From CAWAQA01 sp963784065 (GTDB lineage: Bacteria > Acidobacteriota > Vicinamibacteria > Vicinamibacterales > UBA2999): DNA of 64,000 nt. A model generated the notes under the pieces. That model worked only from the letters and a program-made list of their open reading frames with translations, did not search any database and had not been told where the DNA came from. Below, piece after piece: positions 59,392-64,000 of the stretch; positions within the stretch are counted from its first letter, which is position 1; every line of letters begins with the position of its first letter. Both the position numbers and the translations under genes were made by a program. Location of the stretch: assembly GCA_963784065.1 (NCBI GenBank), contig CAWAQA010000001.1, positions 248,001 to 312,000 of the forward strand. The letters run 5' to 3'.

Positions 59392-60096
59392 TCACCCCTT
59401 CCGTGGCGGCTGCGCCGGCCGGATCTCGACGCGGCTGGGGAGACTGCGCGACGGGTGGCGAAGGAGATCCGATACGGCCTCCGCCACGTCCTCCGGCGCC
59501 AGCTTCCACTCGTCGTTTCCGAGCGAGCGGCCGCTGAACTCCGTGCGGACCGAACCGGGCATCACGTATGCGACCCGGATGCCGTCGTGCCTGACCTCCT
59601 GCATCAACGCTTCGCTGAAGGCGTTGAGGCCCGACTTGGAGGCGCAGTACGCGGCGCCGTCGGGAAACGGGTTCTTCCCGGCGAGGCTGCTGATGTTGAT
59701 GATCCACCCGCCGCCTCGCGCCCGGATGTGGGGCAGCGCCGCGCGGCTGCAGTGGAACACGCCCGTCAGGTTGGTCCCGATGATGTTGTTCCACTCCTCG
59801 GGCGTCGTGTCGGCGACGGCCTTGAAGATTCCGATGCCGGCGTTGTTCACCAGCACGTCGAGGCCGCCGAACCGATCGACGACGGTCTTCACGCCTGCTT
59901 CGACCGAACCGTAGTCGCGCACGTCCATGCGAACCGCGGTGGCCTTCGGCCCGAGTTTGTCGCGGGCGGAGCTCAGGCGGGCCTCGTTGGTCCCGGTGAC
60001 GACCACCGACGCGTGTTCGTTGACCAGTGCGGCCGCAATGGCGAATCCGATACCCCGAGAACCCCCGGTCACGAGCGCGACCTTCCCGTCCAGCAT
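59392..60096 (-). CDS. Short-chain dehydrogenase/reductase
   Basis: A 234-residue classical SDR: nucleotide motif TGGSRGIGFA, NNAGIGIFK, catalytic Ser in NISSLAGK and the YCASK (Tyr-x3-Lys) pair. The position after the glycine motif and the residue at the end of the second strand (TGTNEAR) suggest NADP use. The substrate is unknown; resemblance is to 3-oxoacyl-ACP reductase-like proteins. ATG 60096 is preferred to an upstream TTG. First gene of the operon with the small protein and pseudokinase; divergent from the MDH-like gene. Confidence 0.87.
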   Translation of the reverse strand: MLDGKVALVTGGSRGIGFAIAAALVNEHASVVVTGTNEARLSSARDKLGPKATAVRMDVRDYGSVEAGVKTVVDRFGGLDVLVNNAGIGIFKAVADTTPEEWNNIIGTNLTGVFHCSRAALPHIRARGGGWIINISSLAGKNPFPDGAAYCASKSGLNAFSEALMQEVRHDGIRVAYVMPGSVRTEFSGRSLGNDEWKLAPEDVAEAVSDLLRHPSRSLPSRVEIRPAQPPRKG

Positions 60097-60101
60097 CTCA
60101 G

Positions 60102-60107
60102 TAGAAT
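60102..60107 (+). promoter_or_regulatory. Putative -10 element (TAGAAT) for the MDH-like gene
   Basis: TAGAAT lies 12 bases before ATG 60120 in the 23-base divergent gap. Confidence 0.35.
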
Positions 60108-60119
60108 ACAACCCACCGC

Positions 60120-60966
60120 ATGTTCACCGTGGCCATCATCGGCGCCGGCGACCTCGGCGGCGCCATCGCGCAGGCGCTCGCCGCGCGCGATCGGGTGAGC
60201 CGCCTGACTCCTCGTGGACGCCGCCGGGACCGCCGCCGCCGGAAAGGCCCTCGACATTCAACAGATGGGCGCCGTGCACGGGTCTCACACGCACCTCGAC
60301 GGCACCGACGATCCCGCCCGCGTGACCGGCTGCGCCGTCTGCGTCATCGCCGATCGGGTCGGAAAGACGTCGTTGGAATGGCAGGGCGATGAAGGCGTGA
60401 CGATGCTCACGCGCCTCGCACCGTACGTGGGCGACGCGCCGCTCGTATTTGCCGGAGCCTGCCAGGCGGAGTTGTTGCGGGCGGCCGTGCGCGATGTGGG
60501 ACTGCCGCGGCGTCGTGCAATCGGGTCGGCGCCGGAGGCGTTCAGGTCGGCCGTCTCAGCGATCGTCGCCGTCGAAGCGCGCTGTTCGCCGCGAGAGGTC
60601 GCGCTCACCGTGCTCGGCGCCCCGGACGGGTTCGTCGTGCCCTGGAGCGAGGCGTCGATTGGCGGTTACGCGCTCGAGCGCGTGCTGTCGCAGGTGCAGC
60701 TCACGCGCATCGAAGCGCGCGCCGGCAAGTTGTGGCCTCCCGGCGCCTATACGCTCGGTCTGGCCGCTGCGCGCGTGACCGAGGCAGTCTTCGAATCGTC
60801 CCGGCAATCCTTCAGCGTGCTGACCATGCTGGGCGGAGAGTTCAACGTCAAGGACCGCGTCGGGACGCTGCCGGCTCTTCTTTCCTCGACGGGCATCGTG
60901 CACACGCGCGTGCCGACGCTCAGCACCCGGGAACGGGTCCGACTCGACACGGTTCTGGGCACGTAG
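60120..60966 (+). CDS. Malate/lactate dehydrogenase-like protein lacking the catalytic His (one frameshift)
   Basis: About 281 residues, shorter than the usual 305-315. The Rossmann motif VAIIGAGDLGGAIAQALAAR and (in the repaired frame) VDAAGTAAAGKALDIQQMG follow the MDH/LDH pattern. The region that should hold the catalytic pair GGHGDxMVP reads LGAPDGFVVPWSEASIGG, with Pro where His is expected, and the substrate-Arg region is atypical. It may bind NAD(H) without the standard reaction. An extra base at about 60207 (CTGACTCC). Divergent from the SDR gene. Confidence 0.65.
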
Positions 60967-60992
60967 CTTCAGCGCCGATCAGGCGCGTGCGA

Positions 60993-60998
60993 TAGGAT
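60993..60998 (+). promoter_or_regulatory. Putative -10 element (TAGGAT) for the M28 peptidase
   Basis: TAGGAT ends 6 bases before ATG 61005, in line with the other leaderless candidates. Confidence 0.35.
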
Positions 60999-61004
60999 CC
61001 TTAC

Positions 61005-62534
61005 ATGCGCACCCTCCGCTCTCTCGCGTGCTCTGTCGCGTTCTCGAGCGCGGCTCTGTCCGCGGCCACACCGGAGATACGGCCCGAAGCGGTGCTCGAG
61101 CACATCAAGTACCTCGCGTCGGACGACTTGAAGGGACGCGGCAACGGCCAGGAAGGGCTCGAGAAGGCGGCGGAGTACATCGCGCAGCAGTTCAAGGCCG
61201 CCGGCCTGCGTCCCGCCGGCGCCGGCAACGACTGGTTTCAACCGTTCGAGCTCCAGGCCGGTCTGGCAGTGGGCGACGGCAACGTGCTTGCGATTCAGGC
61301 GCGCGGGCGCTCAATCCGCCTGACGCTGGGCTCGAGCTATTACCCGCTGGCCGCGACCCCCAACGACTCGCCGACGACGCCATCGGCTGATTTCGACGAC
61401 TTGCCGCTCGTGTTCGCGGGGTACGGAATCAGTGCCACGTCCGTGAACTACGACGACTACGAGGGCGTCGACGTCATGGGCAAAGCCGTCCTCGTCTTCT
61501 CGCACGAACCACAGGAAACGCGCGGCGACAGCCGCCTCAATGGCGCGCGCCCGCTGCGGGAGACGACGCTCGCGGCCAAGGCGGGGGCCGCGCGCAGCCG
61601 CGGCGCGCGAGTGCTCGTCGTCGTATCGGACCCGTCGCACCAGACCGACCAGGCCGACTACAAGCTGTTCGCGGCGGATCCCGACGCGGAGGATCATGGC
61701 ATCCCGGTCCTGCGCGTCCGCCGTTCCGACGTCGCCTCGCTCCTGCAAGCGTGGGATCTCGATGCCGTCGCCGCCGCCATCGACCGTGACCTGATGCCGC
61801 GTTCGCGCGTGCTCGCGGGGGCGCAGGTGGACTATACGGAGTTTCTCGCCCGCAACCGCCGCACGGTCCGCAATGTCGTCGGGATCCTGCCGGGCGCGGA
61901 CGGCTCGCGCGACGCCGAGGCGGTGGTGATCGGTGCGCACTACGACCATGTCGGTCTCGGCGGCCGCTTCTCGGTCAGTCCCGAGCGCGCCGGCGAGATC
62001 CACAATGGCGCCGACGACAACGCATCTGGAACGTCGGCCGTCATCGAGATGGCGAAGGCCGCCGCGGCCGATCGCGCGCGCTTTCCGCGCTCGCTGGTGT
62101 TCGTGGCGTTTGCCGGCGAGGAACGCGGCCTGCTGGGCTCAGCGCACTACGCCAGCCATCCGGCGGTACCGCTGAACCAGACCGTCGCGATGCTCAACCT
62201 CGACATGGTCGGCCGATCGAGCGGCAAGGTCCAGACGAGCGGCCTGGAGAAGGCGCCGTCCCTCGAGGACGACTTGCTTGCATCTGCAAAGGTAGCGGGC
62301 ATCGCCGAGGTGGGACGCGAAGGGCCGGGCGCGGGGCGCAGCGATGACGCGAGCTTCCTGCAGCACCGCATCCCCTCGATCATCTTCTTCACCGGCTTCC
62401 ACAACGACTATCACCGGCCCGGGGACGACTGGAACAAGATCGACGCGCCCGGCACCGCGCGCGTGGCCACGCTGGCGCTGGAGCTTGCCGCGCGCATCGC
62501 GGCGCTGCCCGACCGCCCGAAGTTCGTGGACTGA
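61005..62534 (+). CDS. Secreted M28-family metallopeptidase with PA domain
   Basis: A 509-residue aminopeptidase-type protein. After a short signal peptide (SLACSVAFSSAALSAATP), residues 20-120 form the N-terminal region with YLASDDLKGRGNGQEGLEKA, about 130-280 a PA-like insert (VFAGYGISATSVNYDDYEGV), then the M28 core with zinc motifs IGAHYDHVGLGG, HNGADDNASGTSA, FAGEERGLLGSA, LNLDMVGRSSG and YHRPGDDWNKID. All five metal ligands and the catalytic Glu are present. It cleaves peptides outside the cytoplasm. Family-A repeats follow. The frame is intact. Confidence 0.9.
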   Translation: MRTLRSLACSVAFSSAALSAATPEIRPEAVLEHIKYLASDDLKGRGNGQEGLEKAAEYIAQQFKAAGLRPAGAGNDWFQPFELQAGLAVGDGNVLAIQARGRSIRLTLGSSYYPLAATPNDSPTTPSADFDDLPLVFAGYGISATSVNYDDYEGVDVMGKAVLVFSHEPQETRGDSRLNGARPLRETTLAAKAGAARSRGARVLVVVSDPSHQTDQADYKLFAADPDAEDHGIPVLRVRRSDVASLLQAWDLDAVAAAIDRDLMPRSRVLAGAQVDYTEFLARNRRTVRNVVGILPGADGSRDAEAVVIGAHYDHVGLGGRFSVSPERAGEIHNGADDNASGTSAVIEMAKAAAADRARFPRSLVFVAFAGEERGLLGSAHYASHPAVPLNQTVAMLNLDMVGRSSGKVQTSGLEKAPSLEDDLLASAKVAGIAEVGREGPGAGRSDDASFLQHRIPSIIFFTGFHNDYHRPGDDWNKIDAPGTARVATLALELAARIAALPDRPKFVD

Positions 62535-62537
62535 ATG

Positions 62538-62655
62538 ACGGGCCGGCTGAAGCCGGCCCCTGACGATTGCACGCGCAGGCCTGGCCGGGTCTTCGGACCC
62601 GGCTCGATGCGCGACGTCGAATGCCGCTGTGGCTCCGGCTTCAGCCGGCCCTGTT
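62538..62655. repeat. Family-A repeats around a UUCG-loop hairpin
   Basis: A family-A copy GGGCCGGCTGAAGCCGGCCC (62540-62559) and a hybrid A/B copy GGCTCCGGCTTCAGCCGGCC (62631-62650) flank a perfect hairpin GCCGGGTC-TTCG-GACCCGGC at 62584-62603. It lies between the ends of the convergent M28 and sigma-factor genes. The UUCG loop makes a stable stem, a plausible two-way terminator. Confidence 0.7.
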
Positions 62656-63289
62656 CTAGGAATACGCCGGCGTTGGACGATGCAGCGTCAGGCCGGTGGT
62701 GAACGACCGCAGGCGTTCCCGCAACATCAATCGCCCCCGATGCAGCCGCGACTTCAGCGTCTGGTCCTTCAGCCGCAGCCGGCTGCTCGCCTCCTCCGTC
62801 GTCAGCCCCTCGATGTCGCGCAACACGACCGGCTCGCGGTAGATCGCCGGCAGTTCCTGGATCGCCGCCGTCACCGCTTCGCGCAGCTGCAGCCGCAGCA
62901 ACGATTCATCCGGCATGCGCGACCAGTCAGCCGGCTGCCGCGGGGTACGGGGCTGACTGTCGAACGTCGCGTCGGATGCCAGCGTGCGTTCGCGCTCCTG
63001 GTCGGCGGCGCGGGCCAGGCGGCTCGTGCGCAGCCGCGACATGGCGGTGTTGAACGTGATGCGGTAGATCCAGGATGAGAGCGCCGCATCGCCGCGGAAG
63101 GCGCCGACCTTGCGATACACCTTCATCAGCACATCCTGGGTCAACTTCCTCTGCGTCCTCGCGGTTTTTCATGTGACGGAACGCGAGCTGGTAGATTCGC
63201 GAGCCGTACCGATCGGCGAGGTCCTGCACGGCCGTGTCATCGCCCGCCTGCAGCCGTGCGATCAGCTGGCGGTCCTGGGTCCTGTCCAT
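62656..63289 (-). CDS. ECF-type RNA polymerase sigma factor (one frameshift)
   Basis: About 210 residues with no membrane part. Region 2 covers DLADRYGSRIYQLAFRHMKN, EDAEEV then TQDVLMKVYRKVGAFRG, and SSWIYRITFNTAMSRLRT; region 4 is ELPAIYREPVVLRDIEGLTT with RLHRGRLMLRERL. No region 1 or 3 is present. An extra base at about 63145 breaks the frame within region 2. The start ATG 63289 is the second in frame. It has no obvious anti-sigma partner beside it; the divergent gene is a CNNM-type transporter. Confidence 0.85.
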
Positions 63290-63320
63290 AGGTGTCTGGC
63301 CTCTACCCGGACAGAACACC

Positions 63321-63333
63321 GACCGATTCGGTC
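63321..63333. promoter_or_regulatory. Short perfect inverted repeat in a divergent promoter region
   Basis: GACCGA-T-TCGGTC, with 6-base arms and a 1-base centre, lies 32 bases upstream of the sigma-factor start and 33 bases before the CNNM gene. It could be an operator or an ECF-type promoter element; nothing decides between them. Confidence 0.35.
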
Positions 63334-63365
63334 TTATTCCCGCCCTGTGTTAAGTACTTGGGTGC

Positions 63366-64000
63366 GTGGTCGTCGCCACCCTCGTCGCTGCGGTCCTGAT
63401 TCTCGCGACCGCTCTTTACGTGGCGGCTGAGTTTGCCGCCGTCAGCGTGCGCCGCAGCCGACTCCGGTCGCTCGCCGCCGAGGGCAACCGCCTTGCCCAA
63501 TGGCTGCTTCCCATCGTTGAATCACCGGTTGAGCTGGACCGCTATATCGCGGTCTCCCAGATTGGAATCACGCTGACCAGCTTGATCCTGGGCGCCTACG
63601 CGCAGGCGACGTTCGCGGCAGGCCTGGCACCGCTCTTCGCTCAACTCGGTGGCCTGCAGCTCGTTGCGGCGCAGTCAGTCGCGGCCGCTTTCGTCCTGGC
63701 GGTGCTGACCGTCCTGCAGGTGCTCATCGGCGAGCTCATCCCGAAGACACTGGCCCTCCAGTATCCGACGCCAACCGCGCTCTATACCGTGGCGCCCATG
63801 GCGGTCTCGGCCTGGGTGTTCAAACCGTTCAATGCGTTCCTGAACGGCAGCGGCCTGCTCATCCTGCGCCTCCTGGGCGCCCCGCATCAGGGGCACCGTC
63901 ATATCCATTCGCCAGAGGAGATCTCGCTGCTCATCGCGGAAAGCCGCGACGGCGGCCTGCTGGAGCCCGACGAACACCTCCGGCTCCAGCGCGCGTTGCG
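63366..64000 (+). CDS. CNNM/CorC (HlyC) family membrane protein, N-terminal part
   Basis: The frame is open from GTG 63366 to the window edge (about 211 residues), so only the start is seen. It has the DUF21/CNNM domain: an N-terminal helix ending ATALYVAAEFAAVSVRRSRL, VSQIGITLTSLILGAYAQAT, GELIPKTLALQYPT and, leading to the CBS domains, HSPEEISLLIAESRDGGLLE. Family members are proposed magnesium or metal-ion transporters. The start was chosen for its distance from the divergent sigma gene; no ribosome-binding site is evident. Confidence 0.85.
   Translation, partial: MVVATLVAAVLILATALYVAAEFAAVSVRRSRLRSLAAEGNRLAQWLLPIVESPVELDRYIAVSQIGITLTSLILGAYAQATFAAGLAPLFAQLGGLQLVAAQSVAAAFVLAVLTVLQVLIGELIPKTLALQYPTPTALYTVAPMAVSAWVFKPFNAFLNGSGLLILRLLGAPHQGHRHIHSPEEISLLIAESRDGGLLEPDEHLRLQRAL

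Overview
The window is 64 kb of GC-rich chromosomal DNA with dense, short-spaced, often overlapping genes (ATGA, TGATG and GTGA junctions) and many GTG/TTG starts. Gene content (a fadN-fadA-fadE type beta-oxidation operon, HpnC/HpnD/HpnE squalene genes, two fused alpha-beta 2-oxoacid dehydrogenase E1 proteins, an RND/MMPL exporter with a LolA-like lipoprotein-sorting protein and a barrel, a FtsX/MacB-type exporter, a PknB-like kinase fold, M20/M28/P1 peptidases) fits an aerobic soil-type Acidobacteriota, probably Vicinamibacteria. That assignment is inferred from gene content and style; no rRNA or other marker is present. No tRNA, rRNA, CRISPR, phage or transposase gene was seen.

Layout. 0.2-4.3 kb: yqeY, murJ, an MFS transporter and a rhomboid protease. 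4.4-10.3 kb: DoxX and cupin genes divergent from a fused E1, a secreted propeller-like protein and an ABC exporter pair. 10.4-12.7 kb: an amidinotransferase-fold hydrolase and an APC permease. 12.8-21.7 kb: fadN, two alpha/beta hydrolases, fadA, fadE, a DUF1684 lipoprotein, a HAD phosphatase and a SirB1-like protein. 21.9-25.9 kb: a membrane protein, DUF2007, an M20 dipeptidase and an MBL hydrolase. 25.9-30.4 kb: an outer-membrane barrel, an MMPL exporter and a LolA-like protein behind an AT-rich palindrome. 30.5-36.4 kb: a phosphatidylcholine-synthase-like enzyme, a ThyX-like protein, def, a Nudix protein, fbaB and thiI. 36.4-40.1 kb: hpnE, hpnD, hpnC and a cobalamin adenosyltransferase. 40.1-45.5 kb: mutY, a hybrid histidine kinase, mutT, ygfZ and a secreted hydrolase. 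45.7-52.8 kb: a P1 peptidase, an SSS symporter, a tartrate/isopropylmalate-type dehydrogenase, a tRNA methyltransferase and the second fused E1. 52.9-56.7 kb: two FtsX-type permeases and an HlyD adaptor. 56.8-64 kb: FHA, MBL, REC, a pseudokinase, an SDR, a malate-dehydrogenase-like protein lacking the catalytic His, an M28 peptidase, an ECF sigma factor and a partial CNNM/CorC protein.

Two window-wide features matter. First, about 30 genes are broken by roughly 60 frameshifts, and every one I could resolve is a +1 insertion. This is a signature of sequencing or assembly error rather than biology, so joined gene spans are given and the shifts described. Second, the intergenic DNA is packed with palindromic repeats: a REP-like family with core GGCCGGCTTCAGCCGGCC, a sister family CTTCCGGCTTCAGCCGGAAG, and longer imperfect hairpins built from stuttered short words (AAGTGGA, CTCTGTG/CTCCGCG, GGGCTCA, GCAGTGGGC). 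Several copies supply stop codons, C-terminal tails or signal-peptide-adjacent segments of genes. These repeats are the most novel-looking content here.
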